Shown: piece by piece, positions 1 to 10,516 of the stretch
How positions within the stretch are numbered: the stretch's first letter is position 1
Layout: each line of letters begins with the position of its first letter
NCBI RefSeq assembly: GCF_000372725.1
Contig: NW_005194878.1
Coordinates: 386,063 to 450,062, forward strand
Reading direction: 5' to 3'
Source of the DNA: Emiliania huxleyi CCMP1516
Taxonomy: Eukaryota > Haptophyta > Isochrysidales > Noelaerhabdaceae
Length of the DNA: 64,000 nucleotides
Position numbers and translations under genes: made by a program
Notes under the pieces: model-generated
The model's input: only the letters and a program-made list of their open reading frames with translations
What the model was told of the DNA's origin: nothing
The model's database searches: none

Positions 1-834
1 CAACCAGGCGCCGAGAGTTCAGTTTGTTTGTTTGTTTGGCGCCGTGGCAGCGTGGCAGTCCCACAAATCTTAAATGTCGCACAGCACGATTCACACGACA
101 GACAAGGCGCGGGCGACACTGAGGGATGGCCCGTCAACCGTCTCCCGGCACCGTTAGACCGGGTAGACGGTAGACCGTCAGGTAGACGAGTCTACCGCAG
201 TCTACCGGTAGACCGTTGGTACCCCCAACCTAGGACCCCAGTCTACCGCCTTCGGCACCGGCACCGGCAGACTTGGTACCCGCCCTTCGCCGCCCCGCAC
301 AAACAGAAACACACAACGTTAGAGTTGTTTGGTTGGTATTGCTAAATCTCTCTCTCTCTCTCTATCTCTCTCTGTCGCCACGACGAGGTCGAGCACGCTT
401 CTATACGCTCGCCGAGCCTTCCTTTCCATCCCATTAGGCAGCCTGGGAACGGTGGCGGTCAGAGGCAAAGCCTACGAGGGGTGGTGGAACCACATGTCAC
501 GGCTACTGCCGGCTCGCCGCGACGATAGCCTCCGAAGGCTGACTTTGCGGCACCATCATCGGACGATGTCGACGAGTTGGGTCGCTCTCGCGGTAGTCAG
601 ATGACCTCCCATGCTAGTATCATCGGCTAGGGCCGCAGGAAGCGCGGGGGAGGGCGCTGGGAGCAACACGGAGCTCCGTTGGACGTTTTCAAGATTAGCG
701 TGTCACAGAGTGAATATGGAACTAGCCACACACAACCTCACACACACTCAAACACATTCGTGTGAGTGAGTGGGTATTTTCTAAGAAAACCAAGCATGAA
801 TCTATTTCTCTAACTGACTAACTGTCTGACTGAC
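1..834. other. Gene-free left end with short repeats
   Basis: I see no supportable gene here. Positions about 146-275 hold a degenerate GTAGAC/GTCTAC-rich repeat. A CT microsatellite lies near 345-377. Bases 86-111 match, in inverted orientation, bases 40872-40897, so part of this stretch is a dispersed repeat. Confidence 0.5.
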
Positions 835-874
835 CTATGGGAACGGGTAGCACACTACACTGGCCCATTCTCCC

Positions 875-3800
875 CTACGCCTCCAGCCGCGGCGAAGCCC
901 CGGCGTCTCCCGCGCCGACGTGGACCGGCGACCCAGACGACCGCGCCGACTGCCTCTGGTGCGTCCGCCGCTGGTCCGCCAGCAGAAGCTCGTTGAGGTT
1001 GGCGAAGTGCGTGGCGCTGCTCGGCAGCCCCAGCCTGCGGCTGAGCGTGAGCGCCGCCGTGTAGAACCGGATGGCCGCCGTGCTCTTGCCCAAGCAGGAG
1101 TGGGCGATCCCGAGGCTGCCGAGCCGCGCGCACTCGCCCTCCTGGTCGCCCACCACGCGGCTGAGGGCGAGCGCCGCGGTGAGCTCGTCCACCGCCCGCG
1201 CGTGCGAGCCGAGGCTGCAGAGCACACCGCCCAAGTTCGCGCGGTGCACGCCTTCCGCTCGCCAGTCGCCCGTCTCGCGCGCAACCGCCAGCGCCGCCTC
1301 GTGCAGGGGGAGGGCAGCATGGGAGATATGGGGAGATGTGGGGAGATATGGGGAGATGTGGGGAGATGTGGGGAGATGTGGGGAGATAGGGGGAGGTATG
1401 GGGAGATATGGGGAGATATGGGGAGATATGAGGAGGTATGGGGAGGTATGGGGAGATATGGGGAGATATGGGGAGATGTGGGGAGATAGGGGGAGGTATG
1501 GGGAGATATGGGGAGATATGGGGAGATATGAGGAGGTATGGGGAGGTATGGGGAGATATGGGGAGATATGGGGAGATGTGGGGAGATAGGGGGAGGTATG
1601 GGGAGATATGGGGAGATGTGGGGAGATGTGGGGAGATGTGGGGAGATGTGGGGAGGTGTGCGCCTCGTGCAGGGCGAGGGCCTGACTCAGCTGGCCGAGG
1701 TCGCCAAAAGTGTTGCCCAGGTGGCCGAGCTCGACTCCCTGCCCTCTCCGGTCGCCGCACTGTAGGCTCAGCGCGAGCGAGGCGGCGTGGCGCGCGAGTG
1801 CGTGCTCGTGCTCGCCGCGCGCCTGATGAGAGCTCTAGATCCTAGTTGATTGAGTGATTCGTTTGTTAGGCGAGGGCGGCGTGCTCGCGTGCGTCGCCGC
1901 GCGTCTGATGAGGGGGGTGATTGATTGATGACTGATCGATGGGTTAACTAGGAGAGGGCTTGCTCGTGCGTCGCCGCTCGCCGAGTAGGAAAGAAACATT
2001 TTCTCCCCATATCTCCCCACATCTCCCCATATCTTCCGTGCTCGCCGAGTAGGAAAGGCCCAGGCTCGAGAGCAGCGCGGCGGCGCTCCTAGAAAGGCGC
2101 GCGCGCCGGTCAGCTCCTGGTTCAAAACAGACTCGAGAGAGCAGCAGCGTGGCGGCGGCGCTCCGCGTGTCGCCGAGCGCCTCGCTCACGCCGATGGCGG
2201 CGCGGAGCGCCTCCGCCGCCCGCTCGTGCTCTCCCAAGCTCTGCCACGCGATGCCAAGACTCCCCTCCGCCTGCCTCCACGAGACCGTGCGCAAGTGTGG
2301 GGAGATGCGGGGAGAGATGGGGAGATCTGGGGAGATGTGGGGAGATGTGGGGAGATGTGGGGAGATGTGGGGAGATGTGGGGAGATGTGGGGAGATGTGG
2401 GGAGATGTGGGGAGAGATGGGGAGATGTGGGGAGATGTGGGGAGATGTGCCTTCATCAGCGACCGCACGCGCACATGGACATGGGGACATGGGGGAGATT
2501 GGGGGAGATATGGGGCTGTTCTGGGGAGGGAGACATGCCTTCATCAGCGACCGAGCGCGCCCCTCGGGCAGCGGCAGCGCCGCAGCGAGAGCGCGCATCT
2601 CCTCGAACGCCTCCACCGCGGCGTCGGCGTCGCCCCGGCTCAAGTACGCGTTGCCTACGGGCTACGCGTGCTGAGTACGCCAGCCTCGGGGCGGGACTAG
2701 GGCATTGTGGGCAGCGAAACGTGTATCCAGAGCACCGCGTGAAGTCACAAGACGAGGCTTCCAAGTACAGTGCATACACAGCGGAATGCGGCCGAGTCTG
2801 TGCGGCGGAGTCCGTGTCCTCTCGAGCGCTGGCTGGGATACAAGAATGCGTATTCCGCGTCTAGGGCGAGATGCAGGGAGATACGGGGAGATATGGGGAG
2901 ATACTCCGCTTCTAGCACACGTTGCCCCGCTCATGCAGTGCACGCATAGCGGCGGCGGCAGCGGCGCGCGCGCGAGTAGGTGGCCGCGAGGCCAGCAAGG
3001 CGTGCGGCAACGCGTGCGGCGGCAGGGAGCAGCGTCTGTGCCGCAGCCGGCAGCACCCCCACCACGCCGCCGTCCGCCTAATTGACCATTGAGTAACTGG
3101 TTGGTTGTGATTCACTAGCCGGGCAGCCCCCCCCCCCCCCCCCCCCCAAGCCCCCTTCCGCCTACTTATCGTTAATGAACCGAGTAGTTATGAGTCATTA
3201 GCCGGCGAACACACCACGCTGCCTTCCGCCTCGTCCTGCGGCGGTCGCCCAGTCCGCCGCCGACGTAGAGGCGCGGCGCCGGGCGGGCGTCGGCGGTGGC
3301 GGCGGAGGGGGAGCGCGGGCCGCGGCATCGCTCGAACTCCGGGTACGGGTCCTCGCCTGATTAATTCGTTAATTAATTGATTGATTCACCCGCGGCATCC
3401 GTCGAGCTCCGGGTGCGGGTCCTCGCCTATATGGGGAGATATGGGGAGATATGGGGAGATCGCGATCTCCGTCGGTTTCCGGGTGCGGGTCCTCGCCCCG
3501 CATCAGCGCATCGGCCGCCGCGCGCATCCCAACCCTGAAGGCGGCGAGCTCCACGGCCGCCTAATGAAGAGATGCTGACTAGTGAATTAGTTGAGTCGTT
3601 AATTCGCCCCTGATGGCGGCGAGCTCCACTGGGCGCCTTCTCCCTCCTCGGCAGCCGGTTGCCGCCGCCGTCGGGCAGCGTGAAGGGCGCCGGCACGGCC
3701 TAACACAGAAGATAGAAGAAATGAAAAAAACCGACACCTCTCGCTGGAGATCGGCGCAGGTCCGCGCCTGTATATACGAAAGGCGCCGCGCCGGTGCTGT

Positions 3801-4790
3801 TCTTTCTCTAAATCGAGCCGAAACACGGCCACCGCCGCGCGCGCGCCGGCTCGGCCCGCTCGCCGAGCAGCCAGGCGCGCGCGCGCTGCGACGCCCTCCT
3901 ACATGGGGAGATCGGGGGAGATCTGGGGGGAGATCTGGGGAGATCGGCCGCGCGCCGGGGCGGCGACGCGCTCCTCCCGGCGGCGCTGAGCTGTGGCGGG
4001 GCGGGGTGGAATCCGGCCTCGGGCGACTCGGGCGTGGCAGCTGCGTTGACTTCTGCGTCGATGACGAAGGCGATCTGCTTCTCGTATGGCGTGCCTGTGT
4101 GTGCCATCGTACAATGAGTGCATTCCTCACAGCTGGACTGAGTTCGACCTGCTCCTCGTTTTGGGTGCCGCGGGCGGAGAGGGGGAGGAAGGAGGCGGCG
4201 CGGCGGGCGGAGAGCGGCGACGAGAACGGGAGGCTCGCAGTGACCTCGGCGAGGATGCCTGTTCACACCCGTCGCCACACCTGAGTCGCTGTGAAGAGTC
4301 GCTTGGTGTCGCTGATATCGAGGAGATGAGATGTGGGGAGACATTTGAGTCGCTGAGCGCGGGGAGGTGTGGTGAGATCTGGGGAGGTATGTTGTATGGG
4401 GAGGTATGGGGAGGTATGGGGAGGTATGGGGAGGTATGGGGAGGTATGGGGAGGTATGGGGAGGTATGGGGAGGTATGGGGAGGTATGGGGAGGTATGGG
4501 GAGGTATGGGGAGGTATGGGGAGGTATGGGGAGGTATGGGGAGGTATGGGGAGGTATGGGGAGGTATGGGGAGGTGACTGTAGGATGGGCCGGGATATGC
4601 CTCCGATCCGCTCCTCGCCCAAGCCGGCGTGGCGATCGGAGAGGACGGCGGCGATGACCTCCTCCGCAGAGGCAGCCGTGGCGGCAGCCTTGCGCGCGCC
4701 GGCGCGGTGAGACGGCGGCGTGACGGCGGCCTTGCGTGCGTGCTGCGAGTAGCGCGCCCTTGCGAGCGCCGGCATGGTGATCAAGAGTTT
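875..4790 (-). CDS. Multi-exon TPR-repeat protein (partial model)
   Basis: The lower part of the gene encodes clear tetratricopeptide repeats. A coil around 1815-1662 contains the motif LGHLGNTFGDLGQLSQAL. It splices over a GGGGAGAT-type repeat (1320-1660) to 1314-875, with the motifs ANLGGVLCSLGSHARAVDEL and LGSLGIAHSCLGKSTAAIRF. Another coil at 2290-2110 carries LGIAWQSLGEHERAAEALRA. These are Gly-8/Ala-20 TPR helices, so the protein is probably a scaffold for protein-protein contacts. Upstream exons (about 3630-3500 and 4790-4580, the latter with AEEVIAAVLSDRHAGLGEER) are coding-like but not recognised, and the true start is uncertain. Almost every exon edge is duplicated across the adjacent intron: 1296-1315/1661-1680, 1976-1993/2040-2057, and 3321-3357/3391-3427/3461-3497. 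TPR identity is secure. Exon joins and both gene ends are inference. Confidence 0.5.
1320..1660 (-). repeat. GGGGAGAT tandem array acting as intron of the TPR gene
   Basis: This is a degenerate 10-base array, GGGGAGATRT on the plus strand. In the sense of the TPR gene it reads ATCTCCCC and is pyrimidine-rich. It is flanked by two copies of CGCCTCGTGCAGGG and separates two in-frame TPR exons. A GC-AG splice, GAG|GC...GAG|GC, restores the frame. Confidence 0.7.
2297..2450 (-). repeat. GGGGAGATGT tandem array (intron)
   Basis: About fifteen nearly perfect copies of a 10-base unit lie next to a TPR coding exon (2290-2110). The array is pyrimidine-rich in the direction of the TPR gene, as expected for an intron 3' part. 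Confidence 0.65.
4377..4574 (-). repeat. GGGGAGGTAT tandem array (intron)
   Basis: About nineteen copies of the 10-base unit GGGGAGGTAT run almost without change. The array lies between the AEEVIAAVLSDRH exon and downstream sequence of the TPR gene, and is pyrimidine-rich in the gene's sense. The near-perfect units suggest recent expansion. Confidence 0.65.
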
Positions 4791-5043
4791 GCACGCGCAC
4801 GCCCATAGCTCCCGGCCAGAGCGGCACGGGGCGCCTAATTGAGTCCTAACTGAGTCAATTCTCGTCTGGGCCAGTGCGGCACGTGTGTGAGGGAACCGTC
4901 TCTCCCCAAAGGGCCATGGACGTGCGAGGCGGTCAAGGCGTGAGGCGCGCGTGCATGCGGACGGCACGTGCGTGCACCCATGCGAGATGCAGCCGTACGA
5001 GGGGTGGAAGCAAATCTCGGAAGTGTCTCGGAACAAGCGTCGG

Positions 5044-5553
5044 TCATTGCGTGACACAGGTGCTTAGCTCGCCGTCGGCAGCGTTGGGCGAGCGGCTCGC
5101 CGACGAGGACGAAGAGGACGGGAGCGACGGTGGAGGTGGCGATCCGCGGACAGGCGAATGCAAGGAGGATGGAAGCGACGGCGGATCGGCAGCGAGGTCG
5201 TACTCGCTCATGAAGGAAAAGCCGGAGTGCTCGGTCGTCGCAGAGCGGGCGGGTGAAGAGGGGCAGTAGATGAGATCGCACGCAAAGGCGTGGCAGTCTT
5301 CGGAAGAGGTTTCTCTCCGCTTCTCCGTCTCCTCTTCTCCGCGAGCATCCAAGGCCGTCTTCAGCAAAGCGATCTCAGCCAAAGCCGCCGCCGCCGCCGC
5401 CGCCGCCGCCTCCGCCTGTGCCGCCGCCTCGCCCACCATGCACGTTGCCAGTTCACCATGGCCCGCCCCAGCTGCCGCCGCCGCCTCTCCTCTCGTCTGC
5501 CAAAGGCAGGCCGTGCACGAGCGGATCGCCTCACGCATGTGTGAGAAGCGCAA
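5044..5553 (-). CDS. Hypothetical Ala-rich / Ser-Pro-rich protein
   Basis: This open frame of 169 codons starts with ATG at 5553. The first 70 residues form an alanine-rich helix followed by a heptad-like stretch (AEIALLKTALDARGEEETEKR). The C-terminal half is Ser/Pro-rich with acidic patches. No family is recognised. It could be the first exon of the TPR gene on the same strand or a small separate gene. Compositional bias keeps the confidence low. Confidence 0.3.
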   Translation of the reverse strand: MRFSHMREAIRSCTACLWQTRGEAAAAAGAGHGELATCMVGEAAAQAEAAAAAAAAALAEIALLKTALDARGEEETEKRRETSSEDCHAFACDLIYCPSSPARSATTEHSGFSFMSEYDLAADPPSLPSSLHSPVRGSPPPPSLPSSSSSSASRSPNAADGELSTCVTQ

Positions 5554-7072
5554 TTTGTCGTGCTATCGGAAGAGGCGGCCGGGTGTTTCTTTTGAGCTTA
5601 GCCCACCGAGAGATGGGGATTCAGATGCAGCTCCGTCTCTCCATGGTGTGGGGGGAGGAGGCAGTACGTAGGCGAGCAGAGATGACGGCGCCCCCGACGT
5701 GGCCGACGGAGATGAGCGAGAGGTCTAAGTTCACACGGGAGGAGTACAGGGATCTGCCAGGACCCGATCCTAAGAGAAATGTAGACCACCCAGACTTAGG
5801 ATATTTGGCGGTGGCAGACCGCAATTGGCCGGGGGGCGAGGAGGGGAAATGCTCCCGGAGGGAGTGGGGTTGGGACATGGAGAGGGGACCGACTTTAACC
5901 CCGACCTCCACAGAGCAGATGCAGGTGTCTCCGAAACAGGGAGAGGAGAGCGTCCATAGACACCTCACAAGACCCCACACACGGTCTCGTCCGTGCCTTG
6001 CGGCCGGCGACGAGATTGCTAGAGGCGGAGCAAGCCTGCTCTAGTCTCACACGTTCGCCCCTGTCGCCTGTCTGTGTTGTTGTGCTGTTGTTTGTCTCTT
6101 GGCACCTTGGAGTGCTGGGGGGGGCGACAGGGGGGACGTGGCCTGAGTGATGTGTACGCCCACTCAGGATGTGTGGCAGCCCGCTGGCTGTGTGTCTTGT
6201 GAGCCTGTTTGTGTCTGTGTGTCGCTCGTGCGTGTCGTCATCATCTGTCTAGCGTCCACCCATACCGCGTTGGTGTCCAGTCCGAGCCTGACTGTTCTTC
6301 ACCTTACTACATACATACATACTTAGCCTTCGATGTTATGAAAACAAACGCAAGGCGGACATGGCATATCGCTCTCGGGCTCACAGAAGTTTCTTTTTGA
6401 GCTAAAATTCTTTTGCTAAGCCTCGATGTTATGAGACAAACGCAAGGCGGACATGGCATATCGCTCTCGGACCCACAGACATCCCGCACACCCGCCGCAC
6501 ATTCGCCGCCCCCGCGCTCGCCCCACCCCGGCCGGGAGAAAGAAAGGGGAGTGACAGTTTGGGAAGGAAAGTCGAGTATCTCGCACTCCATGTGCGAGAA
6601 CGCAGGGTAAATGTAAGCCGGATGGCTCACAGGCCACCTCTTGCGCCCCGAGCTCACCATCTACCGCACTGAACACTTCCGCCCCCCACGTGTACGCCCT
6701 CACACTCACATACGCACTCACCCACACGCTCTGAGCGTGCTAGAAAAGCTCGCATTAGAACTGATGGTAAGTCAGACGGACGTTTTGGGACGAAGCGATT
6801 GACCGCCAGACACCAATCTCCAATGCCAGTCTCTGTATCTGTAGATTCCCCGTATCCGTATCTCTTAAGAGCCGCCGCGGCAAACACTGTATTCTCTATA
6901 AAGCCGTATGTAGATTAGGGGTCGCGGTTAGAAGATAGAACTTACTGGAGATGTCTATGGTCTAAACCGCCCAATATCATGCACCAACTCTATAAAATGA
7001 ATTCGCCCTTCGCGAGTGCGCCTTTGGCCTGAAGTTGGCCATTACATTGCACGTTGGCATCTTTTTGGCTCC
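5554..7072. other. Intergenic stretch with a duplicated dispersed repeat
   Basis: The only long frame is on the plus strand up to 6044 (containing SKFTREEYRDLPGPDPKRN). It looks protein-like but has no recognised family, and I do not call it a gene. The rest is AT-richer, with a direct repeat at 6330-6358 and 6421-6448 and no other support for genes. Confidence 0.4.
6328..6468. repeat. Dispersed repeat, two tandem copies
   Basis: The sequence TCGATGTTATGARACAAACG followed by CAAGGCGGACATGGC occurs at about 6330 and again at about 6422. An inverted copy of its first part lies at 40921-40947, next to a 26-base match to 86-111. It is therefore a family with copies in at least three places in the window. 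Confidence 0.6.
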
Positions 7073-8779
7073 TTAAGCCTGTACTTGGGTGAGGCTGTAC
7101 GGCGGCGCGCGCAAGTCGATGGCCTCGCCTGGCCGCCACCACTGGAATCCGTGCTCCTCGCCAAACTCATCGATGGTCAACTCAAAGACGTCGATGTTCT
7201 TGCCGAGTGCGCGCAGATGTGAGGCGAGCTGCTGCAGCGTCTCAAGCTCCGACCCCCTGGACGAGCCGGCAAAGTTGCGGATCGATACGAGCCCAACGAG
7301 TGCTTCCATCAGGTCAAGGGAGGCACCGCCATCCCCAGGCCCTCCAATGTACAAGTTGACTTCATTATGAAACGACGGTGGCGGTTGAGGCCGGAGCGAC
7401 TTGGGCGCGGCGTGGAGCGCGGCGCTGAAGCTACTTGCGGTGGCAACAAAGGCGCTGCGCTGCTCGCGCCTCCACTTGCACTGCTCGTCCTGAAGCGCGC
7501 CGCCCCCGTGGAAGTGAGAGCGCATCCAAGTGGCCATCGTGTACTCAGCCCCCCCCACATCGTCGCAAAACGCCGTCCGGCCGCACGCAGAGCAGGTGCC
7601 ACCACGGACGCTCGCACCGTCGCATTCGCCAGCCGCGTTGAGTGCGCGCAGGTTGTGGCCGCAGCCCGCGCGAAGTGCTTTGATCACCTCAGGGACGCTG
7701 CCCTCGACAGAGGCGTCGGTAGCGGGCTTGGCTGCTTGGCAGTATCCGCCCGGGTCGTACGGGGCCTGCTTGAGCACATCAAATGGGCAAAACTCAGGCT
7801 CCCAACACGAGCAGCACGCGCGATTGGCAGAGTTGCTATCCACGACCGCGGCGCACTGTGCGTGCTGCCACACCTTCTCCGACGCCTCGAAGAGCAACGC
7901 GGCACCCGCGCCATACCAGCCAAATGCCATCAGAGGCAGCGAGGGCAGCAGCAGACTGTACGCGGAGCAGTATGGCCCACAGTCGGTGCGTGCACGCACC
8001 TGTCTCAGCGAGGTTGCTTGGAGCGTTTGGCGCAGCCATGTGTGGTCGAGGCCCCAGTTGTCGTTGACTGAGGCGAGAGAATGCACGAGCAGGCCGCTCT
8101 GCTCAAACACTTGCTGAAGCCGCGCGGCCCCGATGCTTGAATCCCGCTGCCGACACTGTGCATCCCTTCTCCCGTCCCAGCACCAGCCACCGTCGGGCAG
8201 GCCGTACCCGTTTTGTCGGCCCGCGCACCTTTCGTCGGGCTGCCCCATGAAGCACAAGCCATTGTTGCACGCGACCATCAGCTGGTTGCAGTCAGCACTG
8301 CGGCACTGCCAGTCCCATGTGCATGGTGGTGGTGGTGGTGGCGGCGGCGGCGGCGACAGCGGGGGAGGCTTTGGCGGTGGCAGTGCCGGGGGTGGCGGGC
8401 CGGGAGGTGAAGAGGGTGGAGGTGATGGAGGTGCATTGTCGCTGATGGAGCTAGCAGTGAGGAGATCACCACCCAGCGCGCCACCGCCCACCGCCAGTAG
8501 CAGGAACCCAACGAAGATCAGCCCGAAGATCAGCCCGCGCGGAGCACAAAGCCAAGCATGGCTTCGAGTCCACCCACTGAATCGCAGGCTCAGCGTGTCC
8601 GATGGGGCTTTCTGCTGTAGCCTGCTTGGCGCCTCAATCTCGAGTCCTTTGTTGTCGCGGGTGGAGCTGCTACTCGGCACGCTGCTGTCGCACAGCGCGG
8701 CCTTCGAGAGCTTGCTTTGTCGGGCGGTACGGGCCAATATGCGTACGACGCGCTCCTTCAACGGTTCTTCAACGACCAT
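7073..8779 (-). CDS. Type II membrane protein with Pro-rich stalk and Cys-rich ectodomain
   Basis: This intronless frame of 568 residues starts with ATG at 8779. Residues 1-80 are cytoplasmic-like, with Ser/Lys-rich and basic segments. Residues about 82-103 (GLIFGLIFVGFLLLAVGGGA) form one signal-anchor helix. Residues 117-152 are a proline-rich stalk (PPPP repeats). A large ectodomain from residue 153 holds about 25 cysteines, for example CTWDWQCRSADCNQ and ACCSCWEPEFC. The order anchor-stalk-Cys-rich domain suggests a Golgi or cell-surface protein, but I recognise no catalytic family. The Pro-rich stalk is coded by a GGT/GGC-type simple repeat (8326-8400) that may vary in length. The gene stands out for having none of the repeat introns of its neighbours. 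Confidence 0.75.
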   Translation of the reverse strand: MVVEEPLKERVVRILARTARQSKLSKAALCDSSVPSSSSTRDNKGLEIEAPSRLQQKAPSDTLSLRFSGWTRSHAWLCAPRGLIFGLIFVGFLLLAVGGGALGGDLLTASSISDNAPPSPPPSSPPGPPPPALPPPKPPPLSPPPPPPPPPPCTWDWQCRSADCNQLMVACNNGLCFMGQPDERCAGRQNGYGLPDGGWCWDGRRDAQCRQRDSSIGAARLQQVFEQSGLLVHSLASVNDNWGLDHTWLRQTLQATSLRQVRARTDCGPYCSAYSLLLPSLPLMAFGWYGAGAALLFEASEKVWQHAQCAAVVDSNSANRACCSCWEPEFCPFDVLKQAPYDPGGYCQAAKPATDASVEGSVPEVIKALRAGCGHNLRALNAAGECDGASVRGGTCSACGRTAFCDDVGGAEYTMATWMRSHFHGGGALQDEQCKWRREQRSAFVATASSFSAALHAAPKSLRPQPPPSFHNEVNLYIGGPGDGGASLDLMEALVGLVSIRNFAGSSRGSELETLQQLASHLRALGKNIDVFELTIDEFGEEHGFQWWRPGEAIDLRAPPYSLTQVQA

Positions 8780-9052
8780 GCTCGCGTTGCCGAGCTCAAA
8801 GAGCTACTCAAAGCCTGGCGAGTACAGCCACGCCTGCATTCACAGCACAAGTGTACTCACTCACAGCACAAGCCCTCGCCGAGGGCTCGAGCATGCTCCT
8901 TTTTCCAGACGGATCCCCCCCTGTGAAAAAGTGAGGCGTGGTCTGTACTCGCCAGACTCAAAGCGAAAGACGAGAAAGAGTGGAAGAAAAATATGCTCGA
9001 CCGTTCTGGCGCAATCTTCGACCCTCCACAGAGTGGGACGACCGCGAGGTGG

Positions 9053-9240
9053 CATGAAGGTTGCAGCGAGAAGCGGCGAGAGACTGCGAAGAGAGATAGG
9101 AAGAGGCAGACTCCCTAGGGTGGGCGACGGCTAGCGCATCACACACCTCTCCTTAAAATCCCTGTGTGGTGGCGGCGTGCCGTCCTCCCATCCCTCCCTT
9201 GGGTTGCGTGTTTTCTTTCTTTTCGACCCTCCACAGCTTA
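9053..9240 (-). mobile_element. Free copy of an introner-like dispersed repeat
   Basis: The reverse complement of this stretch matches 12107-12278 over most of its length. Shared blocks include CCAAGGGAGGG, ACGCCGCCACCACACAGGGA, TTAAGGAGAGG, GCTAGCCGTCGCCCA and CTGCCTCTTCCT followed by CTCTCTTCGCA. The 12.1-kb copy lies inside the glycosyltransferase gene as an intron ending in a CACAG acceptor. This copy is intergenic and oppositely oriented. Confidence 0.65.
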
Positions 9241-9643
9241 GGGACTTGAAGGCTCAGATCCGGTCTGATCTATGTCGAGTGATCAATGCAATGTCGCCGT
9301 ACGAGGTGCTAATTAATGAATGCACCGTTGCACGAGACGCCCGCCACGAGCGATTTGCGATTTGTTAGATCGGATTGCGATCTCAAGTACGACGCAGATA
9401 CTCTTGAGCACTTCAGCTCACCTTTCGGTTACGAAGGCCCGGAGTGTTCCTTTTCCTCTCTTTTCTGATTTGACTTCTGTCTGACTGATCTCTTGACCTA
9501 TTCTTGCCACGAGATCGGTGTGTGTGTCGGCGTCGTGTTGCTCGTCCCAACGCTACCCGTCACAAATCTCTTCTCCATCGCTGTCACTAGACACGTCGAG
9601 GGCGGGGCCCGGCGCCCATGGGGCGCCGCAGTATCCTATAGTT

Positions 9644-9792
9644 TTTTTATAAAATGAACTCGGGGGCACAGGACGCGGCACAAACGGGGTACACCAAAAG
9701 GCACGGGCTGCCTGCACGGCGTTCACTCGAACGCCATGCACATGGCGCGGAGCAGCCCCGGGTTGCGTGCCCCCGAGTTCATTTTATAAAAA
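9644..9792. mobile_element. MITE-like element with 26-bp terminal inverted repeats
   Basis: The perfect 26-base inverted repeats span 9644-9669 and 9767-9792. Read inward they start TTTTTATAAAATGAACTCGG. The 97-base interior has no open frame and holds a smaller palindrome near GCCATGCACATGGC. Size and structure fit a miniature inverted-repeat transposable element. No clear target-site duplication is visible. Confidence 0.7.
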
Positions 9793-9948
9793 TCGATCCA
9801 CGGGACCCCGACCGACGTAGAAAGAAAAGTGCGAAAAATGCCCAAGACATATCCGGTGTGGGTGGCGTGTGTGGGAGGCCGTTAGCAAAAACCCCTTTTC
9901 ACCTGACCGCTGAGCTACGTGTGGGACGATGCTGTGGAACCTGATCTA

Positions 9949-10495
9949 CAGGTCCTGGCTTCGGTTTCGCAACAGCTTCGTTTTCACAACACGGCCGCCT
10001 CGCGACGCCGCGCCATCGTGCAGATCGTGTCCGAGCCATCCACAAGGCCGCCGGCACATGTGCCAATGTGCCCGGAGCGCAGGGAGTCGATGGGTGCCGC
10101 AGTCCAAGCGATCACTGCACTGCAGTGCTCGCTCGCACTGCGGCGCTGCGCCACGGCGGCGAAGCATGTCTGGACTTCAAGGACAGTGCTTCTCCGCTGC
10201 TCGAGGCTTGCGGCAAGGTCCAGGCCGACCACACAGAGCACCCGAGGCAGCTGGCGTGGCCTCACTCATGACCTGTGCTACCCGTCGGCGGGGCCAGCTG
10301 CGGTTTCACAACGCGCCTCATTTTTGGCACCCTCCTGCTAGCCGCGCATGAGTAGGGAGACCGTGTGTGGTGTCTTCGCGGCCTAGAGCACCCTCTTGGC
10401 AGTCTATATTCCGGATTTTAGCCCTCCTGTCGCATCTGGTGAGCCGTACCATAGCGAGGACCAAACGTGTTGTGAAACCAAAGCCAGGACCTGTA
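9949..10495. repeat. Inverted repeat pair, 27 bp arms
   Basis: TACAGGTCCTGGCTTCGGTT at 9949 continues through TCGCAAC to 9975. It matches the reverse complement of 10469-10495 with two mismatches. TTAGCAAAAACCC also occurs next to both arms. This may be an old nonautonomous element. No coding function is evident. Confidence 0.4.
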
Positions 10496-10516
10496 CACCT
10501 TAGCAAAAACCCGCCA

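Larger units (their letters stand above)
8780..10516. other. Intergenic region with mobile-element fragments
   Basis: No convincing gene is seen. The region contains a dispersed repeat (9053-9240), a 149-bp inverted-repeat element (9644-9792) and an inverted pair (9949-9975 and 10469-10495) enclosing about 490 bp of noncoding-looking sequence. Confidence 0.5.

Noticed and set aside
1071-2864. Long frames reading MGRYGEIWGD or ISPHISPHLP repeats
   Set aside because: They are translations of the 10-base GGGGAGAT arrays in all frames and strands. Their edges coincide with exon boundaries of real genes.
7530-8117. Plus-strand frames opposite the Cys-rich membrane protein
   Set aside because: Composition mirrors the minus-strand gene, which has a coherent anchor-stalk-ectodomain order.
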